Source: Fallopia convolvulus (lineage: Eukaryota; Streptophyta; Magnoliopsida; Caryophyllales; Polygonaceae). Taken from it: 64,000 nt of DNA. The translations under genes and the position numbers were made by a program. Positions within the stretch are counted from its first letter, which is position 1. The number at the start of each line of letters is the position of its first letter. Shown here in pieces: positions 51,538-61,754 of the stretch. The notes below the pieces were generated by a model. It saw nothing but the letters and a program-made list of their open reading frames with translations, was not told the DNA's origin and did no database searches. Location: positions 3,105,001 through 3,169,000 of the forward strand of contig OZ024718.1 in the NCBI GenBank assembly GCA_964016875.1, in the 5' to 3' direction.

Positions 51538-52548
51538 TTATGACTTGCCACATGTGAATAAAAAGAAGATGGAAGCTCAAGGCAACCTACACACTCAAGT
51601 GAAGGCACCATTGTCTGCTGTTTTGCAAGCATGGGACATTGTACACAATGGTGCACCACTAAATCAAGCACAAGCAAATGAAGCACAAGGCAGCAGTCAA
51701 GCACAAGGCAGTCAAGCACAAGACAGTCAAAGGGGACATTAAGCAATGAGGAATGGATGACCATATCATCCTGGAATAGTGCAATCATGTTCTATTCTAG
51801 GTTGATATGCAATGCAATGCACTTTTGAACATATGTAATTTTTTGGGACATTGTAATGGTTTTTGTGAAACATATGAAAAGGGACATTAATGCAGTCAAC
51901 TCAATGAATTATTTTGAACATAAAATTGTCTCAGATGTCTCCATGTGGCTCATTGGCATGATTCCCTTCACACACCACTAATACAACATAAGCCTCATCC
52001 AATCACATATTGTAACTGGTTTCTTATGCTATATTAATGCAATGAACATATAGGGATCACACCTCACAATTACAATGACTTCATCATTGACTTATGGTCT
52101 CAGATGTCCCCATCTATCATTGACCCATTCACAATTTTGCCATAAAACCTAAATGTAAATGAGCCATCCTAAGTCTCAAAGAGACTGGTATCTCAATTCA
52201 AATAGGCAATAAAGACATCATTAGAGTGAAGAGTCTCATAATAAAGAACTCATCATTGAGTAGTTATCAAAAATGAGAAAAACAAAGTGGAACACCCAAA
52301 GAAAATTATTCATCATCATGCAGCGAATAGAAGCTCAATTTTGCAGAGAATATAAGGTCAATTTTGCAAAGAAAATTATTCACCATCACGCAGCCAAACA
52401 AGCGAGCATGGTAAGTTTTCAGTTTCACAATCATCAAGCAAGGAGGGGCAGTTTCAACATGATAAAGGGGACAAATGGCAGAGGAATCCAACATTTACAA
52501 TCACAGGGACACCCAAATAAGAATAAATATAGGAAAACGAGTACTTAG

Positions 52549-52818
52549 CTAGTCTTCTTCAGAATCTAGAACCACAAGTTCATCAAGAGGAGTAGTAGGA
52601 TCAACTCCATCATTGCCATCATCATAAGGAGCATGAATGAGGTCACCAGAATCAGCATCATCAAGCAACTCAGGAACATCTTCCAATGCCCACTCAACGG
52701 TAGGTTCAGAACGACATGGACTGAAAGAGTGGATGCCTTTACAATCAGGGCCCCACTCACAATGAGGGTCCATGGAGCACCCTAAACTCTCAGACTGAGC
52801 ATTACAGGATGGATCCAT
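52549..52818 (-). CDS. Accessory small acidic ORF inside the mariner, opposite to the transposase
   Basis: An 89-aa frame runs from the ATG at 52818 to a TAG at 52549. It has a cysteine/histidine-bearing N-terminal half (CSMDPHCEWGPDCKGIHSF) and a very acidic C-terminus (about 28% Asp/Glu in its last 50 residues, ending VVLDSEED). A splice acceptor TTTGTAG lies 20 bases upstream. A long non-coding leader with repeated TTCTCTGA..GGTGAGTT units extends back to about 53560, so it looks like a spliced gene with its own promoter near the right TIR. It converges on the transposase gene. I do not recognise the protein. It could be an element-encoded accessory product or a captured host fragment. Confidence 0.45.
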   Translation of the reverse strand: MDPSCNAQSESLGCSMDPHCEWGPDCKGIHSFSPCRSEPTVEWALEDVPELLDDADSGDLIHAPYDDGNDGVDPTTPLDELVVLDSEED

Positions 52819-53581
52819 GATCAAGGTGAAGGGGACACCTACAAAGCACAAACAAATAAAGCAAACTGTCAAGATGCACAGGCAAAATGAAGCAAACTGT
52901 CAATAAGCATAACTTAGGCATTTTATTTTACCCTTGTTTGAACAAACTCACCAGATCAGAGAAGCTATTGACTCAGAGAAATCGATTCGTCATCATGCAA
53001 GGGAAATAAATGAAGCAAAATGTTAGGAAGCACAATTGTAGGGGACAAATTCACAAAACCAAACCCATAGATTCGAGGAACTCACCAATTCAGAGAGGCT
53101 AGAGGCTCAGAGAAGTCGATTCAACAACATGGAACCAAAATAGATGAACACAAACGTCAAGACGAGCACACAATAGGGACAATATTGCAAGATCGAGCCC
53201 TAGATCGAGCCCAGATTTCACAAACCCTAAACATCGTAAACAAGAGGAAATTGGGGCGAAATTCACAAGAAAAACACTAAATCGAAGGAACTCACCAATA
53301 ATCGGTCGTTCAAGGCTCCAATCTTCGATTTGGGGGACAAATCGAAGAACAACCGTCGAGCAAGGGGACAAACCGCGACAAAGATCGTCACTCAGAGAAC
53401 CAATCTCAATCAAGAACAAAGAGCTAAGAGATCGATCAAACCGGGACGGAGGAAGCAAGTACAGAATCAACCTCGCGTATGAGAGAGTGAGGAGAAGAAG
53501 AGAGCGTTCTTCAAGGGTTTCAGAGAGAGGCGGCGAAGAATGGAGAATTCTAGGGTTTCATGAGGGAGAGGGGGAATAAAA

Positions 53582-54878
53582 GGCAGAATACATATACGGC
53601 CCCTTGACCTTTGACCAATTGGTCACTTTGACACCCCACCTTTGAAAATGTTCGATTGAGTACCTAAACTTGTAAATTGAGACCTATTGAATACCTGTTT
53701 CGTCCAAAAAAAAATACGTGCACAACACGCGCGCCATGTCATTGTGACACGTCATATATTTTGATAATAAAGATAAAAAATAATTAAAAACTTATGCCAC
53801 ATCATTCATAAACTAATAAGAAAATGATGTTATTAAATTCAAAGGCTAAATTAAATTAAAAAGGTAAATTAATAAAATTAAAAGCTAAATTAATAATAAA
53901 AAATGAAAAAAAAATTGGATCTGGATCTGATTTATTGAGAAAAAGATGGAGAGAAATTGGAGAATAGATCTAGATCTGATTTATAGAGTAAAAGATGGAG
54001 AAAATGTGGAGATTGCAATCAGAACGATGAACTTGGGACGGAACTACAGACTAGGGAGAAAGACTTCGAATTCTTCACCACCGGCAGGCTGAACGACGGA
54101 CTCGGGAGAAGTGTTCGAATTTTTCGCCACCGCTCTTCACCGCCGGCTGGCTGAACGACGGACTCGGGAGAAGTGTTCGAATTCTTCGCCACCGCTCTTC
54201 ACCGCCGACAGACAGAACCATGGACTCGGGAGAAAGACTTTCAATTCTTCACCACCGGCATATGACGGACGACGGACTCGGGCCGCCGGCAGGCTAAACG
54301 ACGGACTCTGGAGAAGTGTTCGAATTCTTCACCGCCGATAGGCAGCACGATGGAATCGGGAGAAAGACTTCAAATTCTTCACCGCCGGCATATAACGGCA
54401 AACGGACTCGGGCCAAAGAATGCCCCTGTTGGATAATTAGCAGAAGAGGAAGAAGAAATTGTCGTTGGTTGGGGGAGATGAAAACTTCTGTACTCCATAT
54501 TAATTTTGGTTGGGGGAGATGAAAAAAAAATTGTCGTTGTTCTCTGTAAATTAATTAGCAGAAGAGGAAGAAGAAAGAAAAGTCTAAAAGAAAAAATAAG
54601 AAAGAAAAAAAGAAAAAGATAAAAAAATGAGATTAGGTTTCAGTGTGTCACATTTATTTTCTTTTTTTTTTTAATAAATTTATTTTACTTTCTCACTTGC
54701 CCTCACTTGCCCACAAGAGAGTGTAACTCACTCAAATTTCCACATCAGTGACACATCAGCGATGAGGTGTTTAATAGGTCACAATTTACAAGTTTAGGTA
54801 ATCAATCGAACATTTTCAAAGGTGGGGTGTCAAAGTGACTAATTGGTCAAAGGTCAGGGGGCCGTATATGTATTCTGC
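53582..54878. mobile_element. MULE-like long-TIR element (1297 bp) nested in the mariner, exact 10-bp duplication
   Basis: It begins GGCAGAATACATATACGG and ends with the reverse, CCGTATATGTATTCTGCC. Long inverted arms continue inward: CCAATTGGTCACTTTGACACC, CACCTTTGAAAATGTTCGAT, CTAAACTTGTAAATTG. The flanks GGGAATAAAA (53572-53581 and 54879-54888) are identical. The termini match those of the 455-bp element at 17953-18407, so both belong to one family. The interior is non-coding and holds a GC-rich minisatellite. It interrupts the mariner between its right TIR and the leader of the antisense ORF. Confidence 0.85.
54055..54420. repeat. Minisatellite of about 50-62 bp units inside the nested MULE-like element
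   Basis: The phrase GAACGACGGACTCGGGAGAA followed by TTCGAATTCTTC and CACCGCCGG recurs about six to seven times, with copies near 54089, 54151, 54213, 54270, 54292 and 54342. The first three are 62 bp apart and the later ones are irregular. The open frames across it (54111-54341 and 54316-54522) simply reflect the repeat. Confidence 0.75.
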
Positions 54879-55200
54879 CGGGAATAAAAGGGGCATGGGC
54901 ATTTGTGGTATTTCAAGCAACTCATGAGGACAATTTCGTCAGTTTTCTAATGCCCAATATAGAAAATATCAGATATGAAACATCAAAGGGGAACACCCGA
55001 ATAGGAAAACGGGAATATCAAACCGGGACGGAGGGAGTATTTCTTTTTGAATAGGTTTAAGATCATATGTAGTGAAAAATCAACATAGCACGCACAATCC
55101 TTCCATATGCTAGTTTTGTGAAAATGTTCAATATAGCATGTACAACCAATTTCCCAAACAACACTCCATTGATAGAATTTTTACTCATGTATCAACACAA

Positions 55201-58107
55201 TCAAACTTCAATAGAAGATTCTTGAAGTTCCGAAACCCGAATCTGATTCAACCTACTCGACCAAATCGAATGCAAAATCATATGAAACAAATCATACTTA
55301 ACAGGTTTAGGATTCCAAAGGAAATGCCTTTGCAACATCTTCAAGTTAAACAACAACTTAAGATACTTTTTCAAAGGCACGCCAATCAACACTTCCCTCA
55401 ACCTAGGAATTTCCTTCTCAGCCAACGTTATCGAGAAGGCGCCCCAATCAAGAACGTCGTCCAATGGAGGCACGAAGTTATCCGCTATAATCACGGGCAC
55501 ACATTCATAGTATATGGCCTCCACGATCCTTGGACTATTAACCTCGTACCCCATGGGACATATGCAATATTTGCTTGATCTCATGTGTTGGATGTAGTCC
55601 ATTTTCTTGGAGATTTTTTTGGGGAGCCACTCGTAGATCCTCATGTCTTCGTGTTTATCTCGCCAGTGTTTAAGGAGAGTAGGGCGAACTCGACCATGTA
55701 GACCTCCTGCGAAGAATGCTAGAATCGGACGTTGGGATACCTGTTGATTAGTGAGTTTATCTAATGTCAATTATAAGAAATAGACAAGAATCGATGTAAG
55801 TTTAATTAAAGTCCAAACTTATGGTACAAAATCTATTGATTCTTACACATTAAGTTTTTGTATTATAAAATGGATCTCGAGCTTATAGTATAAAACTGAT
55901 TAACCTGCCACTATTTCCCGAGCTTATGTTTAAGGAGTGACCTTTCGGGTAAGAAGATCTTATGAAGTTGTGATTAGCCCTAACTTATGTTTTTGCCTTC
56001 ACATCATATTTAATATGTGAAATAGCCCAAACTTATGTTTATTGTAATTAGGATTCTGATTAGGTATACCCGTATGCCTCCACCAACGTTTCGGAGTGGC
56101 CTTTCGGGTCTCCTTATGGTGGTTTCGGGTAGGGAGATGTCTCTTCCGAGCTTGAAGAAACCTTCGGATATGTCGGCATTGCATAGTGCTTTGATGGAAT
56201 TTTGGACTAGTTCCTTCTGCTCCTTCAATGTGTATGGTCCCTGCATAACCATCAAGTTAGTTTAAGAGAACTAGTATAGTACTCCCTCCGTTTAATTTTA
56301 CTTGTCCTTATATTTTATTGATGATTTTCATGTTCTCATTCTATTACTCGGTTAGCCAATGATTCAGATTGATTGGAAGGGTGGTTCATAATATATATTG
56401 CCATTATTTCACTTAATAATGTATTATCTCACCTTAAATCTCAAGTTACAAGGTAAGATAACGCATTATCAAGTGTAATCCAAACAGACTCCAAATTGTA
56501 AGAAACTTTTTGCTTAAAATGTGAAGTAATGTACGTACCCAGTCATGACAAGCAACTAGAAAGTGATCAGATCCTCGAGTACGATTCCAGAAAGGATAGT
56601 TTGAGGACAACATATTGATGTAATCCCTAATGAAGATGGAAAGAGGTTGCAAATTGTGAGATCCGACCACATAAAGCTTTTGTTGTAGTTGACGTGCACT
56701 ATAAGGCAAATAGAAGAGATGGGCCTTTTCCGGGCTATGAGTAACAAATTGCTTGTTTTCTTCCATGAGCTTCATAAACCATCCTTCTGATGCGTATATT
56801 CCGGTAAGACTTGGGGTGTGAAATACAGGTGAATCTCCCTCTGGGTAGATGAACACTTTTAGTATGAGCTCCATTAGTTCATAGCTCCTGAAATCACATA
56901 CATTAACACAATAAAATGTCACATAGGAAATATTTTCACATTGATTCATGAATTAGTTGCCAATTTTTACACACAACTTCAATTTTGAAGAGTCTGAAAA
57001 TTATATTCAGTATTCTCTATCAATATAATAGTTTGTTAACTAAAAATACTTCTAGCCATCGTTGGAAGGTCTTTGCCTGTCTAGACGCCCGTCTAGGACT
57101 GCCTAGGCAATCGTTCTGGCTGTTTAGATGCTAGGCGACCTCTTTCCTCTTAGGACCCGTCTAGCATTTTTTAGAAAATTGAGTTCTAGCATAGGTAATT
57201 TTTTGTTGCCAATCACATCTTTGGATTCTTATGATTTTCAAGAGTTACATAATAATCTAACCATAGATGTGAAGGCAAAAAGCTATTTTGCTTCATAGAT
57301 TCTTCTACAAGATCGTGTGAAGGCAAAAATTATTTCACATATTAAAAATCTATTTCCATCTATGTAAAAAGATCTTATGAAGTTATGAATAAAATTACCT
57401 TTTAAATCTAGAAATATTCCTAAAAATAGGACCATATAGCTCGTTATCATTAGCAAATAATGGGGCATGTTGCAATTCCTTCTTAGCATACAAAAGTGCC
57501 TCATCCGGAGGCAAGGACCAAATGTACCTCTGTGTTAAAAAACTCACATGTCAAAACATACACATACATATAATTATATAAAATCATATCAACGAATAAA
57601 ATTCAGTATTCTTAACCTATGTCTGAGATTAGAAAAAACGTATATATACATATTATACAAAGCAAGCTCGTAGTAATTTTTCGATACCTGGAATGGTGTT
57701 GGGGGTGGTAGTGGAGGAGGAGCGATAGTTACATAATCGTCTAGTTTCGGTTTTCTCCTCCTCCTCCTCTTCTTCTTTCGTCTTCTAATACTTTTAGGAG
57801 GATCTTGCATTTCATTTGTATTCGCATTTGCATTTGCATTTGAAGCGTTGATTGTAACTGATGAAAGGTTTGGTTGGAGTATCGACTCATTAGCCTTTGC
57901 AAGATTTAATTGGACTTGAATGATGGGATTTTTGTTGGACCAAGTGGTGATTGGATTTGAGAAGTTTCGAGGCGAGATTGGGAATGGAAGAACAAGCGTT
58001 TGGACGATCAAACCTAAGGTTGTTGTGATGGCAACGATCACAAATACTTTTATCCAATCGAGTTTGTATGTTAAATAGATAATTAATCGAACAAGTAACT
58101 TGTTCAT
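55201..58107 (-). CDS. Exostosin-like glycosyltransferase, GT47 family, type II Golgi membrane protein
   Basis: Five minus-strand exons join in frame: 58107-57688, 57529-57399, 56887-56539, 56240-56070 and 55740-55201, giving 536 aa. A single hydrophobic anchor (about residues 20-41) after a short basic N-terminus fits a type II Golgi enzyme. A low-complexity stem follows, with an unusual basic run (IRRRKKKRRRRRK, about residues 106-118) and a proline run. The exostosin domain (about 190-480) shows FIYPEGDSPVFHTP, LFYLPYSARQLQ, FLVACHDWGPYT, ILAFFAGGLHGRVRP, KYCICPMGYEVNSPRIVEAI and PVIIADNFVPP. This is the pattern of plant probable glycosyltransferases such as At5g03795 and At5g25310. The GT47 family makes cell-wall polysaccharides; donor and acceptor cannot be told from sequence. 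A further 5' UTR exon may lie beyond a donor near 58498. Confidence 0.93.
56282..56330. mobile_element. Single Stowaway-type terminus in a GT47 intron
   Basis: TA followed by CTCCCTCCGTTTAATTTTAC looks like one end of a Tc1/mariner MITE inside the intron between the 56887-56539 and 56240-56070 exons. No matching inverted end was found within the next 600 bases, so it appears truncated. Confidence 0.35.
57052..57175. repeat. CTAGGC-rich repeat in a GT47 intron
   Basis: GTCTAGACGCCCGTCTAGGA, CTGCCTAGGCAATCG and GATGCTAGGCGACC lie within 120 bases. The same word family (CTAGGCGGG, CCGCCTAGGTGGG, GCGTCTAGAC) occurs in the MYB gene's second intron at 60430-60590. It is probably a dispersed non-autonomous element; borders are not resolved. 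Confidence 0.5.
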
Positions 58108-59850
58108 CTCATGTACCTATTCAACAATATTGTGTTTGGTTCATGAAACGATTTTGTGGATGGAGATCTAATAACAGAAGTAAAGAAGTAAAGAAGAGTC
58201 TGAGATCGTGGGTGAGTACAAACACTATAAACATAGCGTCACATATAACAAGTCAATCCAACAGAATATTCATCATGAATTGCAAAATTAAACCGAGAAA
58301 AAAAATTAAATAAATGATTTGCAACCGAAAACTATCATATACTATCAAATCCAACCATTTTATTTCAGGAAAGAATTAGGATAACTCCAATGTAACATGA
58401 ACAATTGGTATATAACCTTGATATTTGAGAAAAAATGTTAACAACAAGCTGAAAGACAAGACTAAAATTTGGATTAATTACATGATTACTTAATTACCTC
58501 AAAATGATAGTGCCAACACCAGCACTTGAATCATATGATTCGATTTCGTGGGATTCAGAGGCGAATGAAGGGAAAAATGATGCCCAGAATCAAGGAATGA
58601 TCGCCAGAAAAAAAACGAAGGAATGGACAATGGAGTGTGGAAACCAATCCACACTTAAGAAATGAGCTTAGGAATCGCACAATGACAACCTTTTTTTTTG
58701 GCCGATTTTAATGCCAAGTATATAAACTTGTTTTTTGCGTGCCAACATTTCCCCTTATTTTTTATTTATTCAAATTGTTACATTTACCCACTTAAACTAA
58801 CAACTAATAGTGGATGAAAGTAGTTTTTTTTTTCTTTTTTAGTTGGAAGTGGATGAAAGTAGTTACCATGTTTAGATGTAAGCTTTATTTGCAACAACAA
58901 AAATATTTATTCAGGTGGATCTCGGTATAAACGGAATCTGAGAGGTCAAAGATGTATAAACATTTTTACCCCCGAGTAGTAGTCTCGGGAGGGGGTATTT
59001 CTGAATGGTTCAAAAAAAGAAAGTATAAGGGCTAAAACATAAGACTGAAAACAAGGAGGGGGTAACGGAGAGTAAAACAGAAACGAAAGAAGTATATAAG
59101 AAACCCATATAGCGATAAAATAAAATCTAAATAGGGAGAAATGAGTAGGGCATATCACATATATGCATGTAACAATTATTATTATTATAAGTTTGTTTTA
59201 TGTTACATAGTTATATTTCTGCTAAAAAAATAATTATATTTTTTTTAATGATGAAGAGTTTACTTTCAGTAGTAAACTTCGGACTCATGATCCAATCGAT
59301 AAAGAACAAGAATTAGGTAAACTGACTTGCGTTGACCAACTCGATCCAATAGATGTAAGAATGACATAATTTGATTTTTCATTTTTCATTCACCAAAAGG
59401 AATGGAGACAGGAATTAAGATCGAAACCTCTCAACATCCTCTATACCTCTATATCTCTTATTAGTGGACAACCTCATGTGGGGCATAATTGATTATATTT
59501 TAACTATTATGTATAGTACTCCTATGACTTTTCGGTTGAATGCTATATGGTGTCAAACTAGCCAACGAGGGGTAGCACTTATTACTTAATTATAGCTCCA
59601 TAAAAGGAAATATAGTAAATGAAGTAGGATGCAAAAGTTGCAATCAAGCAATAGGACCATTGACAACTTTAAGAAAGCTACCCAAAACGAGAGGAAGCAG
59701 ATATCATCATATTTATTTTTAGTTATACTTTAATAAGAAAATAATTCGATATACTAGATGCAGACTAGATATGCTTATTATTTTTCATACATAGGACCAC
59801 AACTTTAGTGGTTGAACATAATATGATCAAACTATGTAATAAAGCATAGT
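58108..59850. other. Intergenic DNA between the GT47 5' end and the MYB 3' end
   Basis: It contains the putative GT47 leader and promoter (to about 58700) and then AT-rich DNA. No independent gene is supported; the open frame at 58946-59158 has no recognisable features. Confidence 0.45.
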
Positions 59851-61044
59851 TTAATAGGCAATCCAATTAGCGTCATGGTCATGGTCATGATCGCGGTCTA
59901 AGTCTAGGAAGTTAGAAACCCATTCTAGCTCGTATGCTCGTTCTTCCATGGAGAAATCGAAGATGTTGTCCAAGTCGAAACTCGCGTTTGGGTCACCATT
60001 GCTAGGGTTTCCCTCCATTTGCGAGGTAATGGAGGAAGTGTTGGTGGTATCGAATGCTTGTGGGAAATTGGGAGGAGGACTTGGCGAATTATCTTCGAGA
60101 GGAAGACTTGGATTAATCTCAACCATTTGATTCTTGTGATAATTCAATTTTTTGCTCAAATGAGAATTCCAATAATTCTTTATTTCATTGTCAGTTCGTC
60201 CGGGCAATCTCCCAGCTATCAAGGACCATCTGAATGCACATAAAAAAATAACATAAGTAATTTGTGATAATGCTAATCAAATGTCTCTATTACCCCCCTC
60301 ACATGTTTATATATAATTTTAGTTAAGTTATTTATTATTATCACTAATCAAGTGTCTTTATAATTCCCTCACGTGTTCTTTTCTAGCTGTATACTCACAC
60401 TATGATCCTCATCTATTCAGTCCAATTTTCAAAAAAGCTCTCAGCGGCGAACTCTAGGCAGAGAGGTACGGTCTAGTGCCTAAACTGCCTAAATGAATGC
60501 CCATATGGGCGTCTAGACATGCTGAAAGGCTAGGCGGGCTAGTACCTTCCAACCCGCCTAGGTGGGATTTTTTAGAACAGTGATTCAGAGTCTCCTTGCT
60601 ACATGATACACTAGTGCTTTCTACTTAAGAAAATGAAGTGATTATTGATTCCGTTTCCGTTTCCCTAACTATTCAACCAAACAACCGTAAACAGATTACC
60701 TGTTTCCCAGCAGCTTATGAAGCCTAAGAATCAAGTCCTCCTCAGCATCAGAAATGTCACCCCTCTTAATATTGGGTCTAAGATAGTTCAACCATCTCAA
60801 CCTGCAACTCTTCCCGCACCGATTCAAACCTGTATCACATAGATAACTTAATTAATTACCTCGGGATCGAACAGTGTCAACCAAGAGTTGGAAACGGAAT
60901 CATACCCGCTTTAACGGCGATGGTTTTCCACCGTTTGGGGCCAAGCAATTCAATGTACTGGTAAAGCTTCCTGTCCTCTTCAGCAGTCCACGCCCCTTTG
61001 TTCATCCTCTTCTTCCCTCCTCCGTTGCTGTTTCCGGGCGCCAT
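59851..61044 (-). CDS. R2R3-MYB transcription factor with bHLH-interaction motif
   Basis: Three minus-strand exons join in frame: 61044-60906, 60829-60700 and 60229-59851, giving 215 aa. The two intron positions, within R2 and within R3, are the canonical ones for plant R2R3-MYB genes. R2 (about 15-65) has W19, W39 and W59. R3 (about 68-116) has the usual non-tryptophan first position (I72), then W91 and W110. D78 to R97 reads DLILRLHKLLGNRWSLIAGR, matching the [DE]Lx2[RK]x3Lx6Lx3R signature for partnering R/B-type bHLH proteins in MYB-bHLH-WD40 complexes. The C-terminal region is short and acidic (FDLDNIFDFSMEE, WVSNFLDLD, then an Asp-His repeat), suggesting an activation segment. Subgroup placement by eye is uncertain; epidermal-fate or flavonoid control is plausible but not shown. 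The second intron contains a dispersed repeat. Confidence 0.95.
60430..60590. repeat. CTAGGC-rich repeat in the second MYB intron
   Basis: Words such as GGGCGTCTAGACATGC, GGCTAGGCGGGCTAG and CCCGCCTAGGTGGGA cluster here. They resemble the repeat in the GT47 intron at 57052-57175, so two neighbouring genes have received members of the same family. No target duplication was identified. Confidence 0.5.
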
Positions 61045-61132
61045 TGTTTCCGTTTCCCGGCGTTTGGTAACTGAGCTGAAGGAAACGGAAGAGAGAATGG
61101 TGCTGAAGATTTTTTCAAGTGAAGTGAGGAGA

Positions 61133-61140
61133 ATTTATAT
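61133..61140 (-). promoter_or_regulatory. TATA box of the MYB gene
   Basis: The minus strand reads CCATATAAATTC about 90 bp upstream of the start codon at 61044. Spacing fits a core promoter with a leader of roughly 55-60 nt. Confidence 0.55.
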
Positions 61141-61156
61141 GGCGGTTGGGATGGAT

Positions 61157-61178
61157 GGTCAACTTGAGGGGTTTGACC
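61157..61178. promoter_or_regulatory. Inverted pair of W-boxes upstream of the MYB TATA
   Basis: GGTCAA at 61157-61162 (TTGACC on the minus strand) and TTGACC at 61173-61178 on the plus strand lie about 20-40 bp beyond the TATA element. TTGACC is a W-box core recognised by WRKY factors. Pairs of W-boxes are common in WRKY-responsive promoters; use here is inferred. Confidence 0.35.
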
Positions 61179-61199
61179 AGAGCTAGCTAGCTACCCTTC

Positions 61200-61754
61200 A
61201 AGCCTTGAAACTTGAAAGCCTGCCAAATCCCCAACTACCAGTTTTACTACTAGCAAGGTCAGTTGGACATCTGTTAATAATCAATATCGTCTTCATCTAC
61301 ATTGTGGGCATTTATGGAGGACATTTAGTACTGTTAATTTTCCGACTCCACTCATTCAATTTCTGCAGGGGTCCCCTGTGTGTGTGTCTGTTGGTACACG
61401 TTTTAATGTGACCGGGGTCGGCGATTATATTAACCAAACGATTTTGTACCTTGATATAGACCAGGTTGGAATTCAGTAATGGGTTTGGATGCTTATGTAT
61501 TGATTGTGGGTATAAGACACGGGGTAAAACATTATTAGTTTTGTCCTTATACTCGTTAAGTTCAATTGGATTAAAGAAAGTTGAATGTTTGATGGTTCAT
61601 AGTTGCAAGTTTTGGTCGTTGAAATTTTGGAAATAAATACGACTTTAATTATGATTTTTTTTGACAAAATTGACAATTTTTTATGTTCTTGAAAATCAAA
61701 CACTCCTCGAAAATTGATAGATTATGGTGCAAATACAGTCAAAGTACCTTCAAG
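61200..61754. other. Intergenic DNA upstream of the MYB gene
   Basis: No coding support. The open frame at 61205-61411 shows no known domain. The stretch ends at the hAT MITE. Confidence 0.4.

Larger units (their letters stand above)
49777..55037 (+). mobile_element. Full-length plant mariner-like element (5261 bp including a nested MITE)
   Basis: The left end reads CTCCCTCTGTCCCGGTTTGA and the right end, reversed, CTCCCTCCGTCCCGGTTTGA. Both are bordered by TA (49775-49776 and 55038-55039), the mariner/Stowaway target. It carries a DD39D transposase on the plus strand and a small ORF with a long leader on the minus strand. Removing the nested MULE-like element (53582-54878) and one copy of its 10-bp duplication leaves about 3.95 kb. 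The similarity of the two termini suggests a fairly recent insertion. It lies between the 5' end of the PQT3-like gene and the 3' end of the GT47 gene. Confidence 0.9.

Noticed and set aside
51506..51742. Separate 78-aa gene after the transposase
   Set aside because: Better explained as the frameshifted C-terminal continuation of the transposase than as an independent gene.
53099..53470. 123-codon minus-strand frame starting with an ATT-like codon
   Set aside because: It falls in the repeated leader of the antisense mariner ORF and has no recognisable domain; treated as leader.
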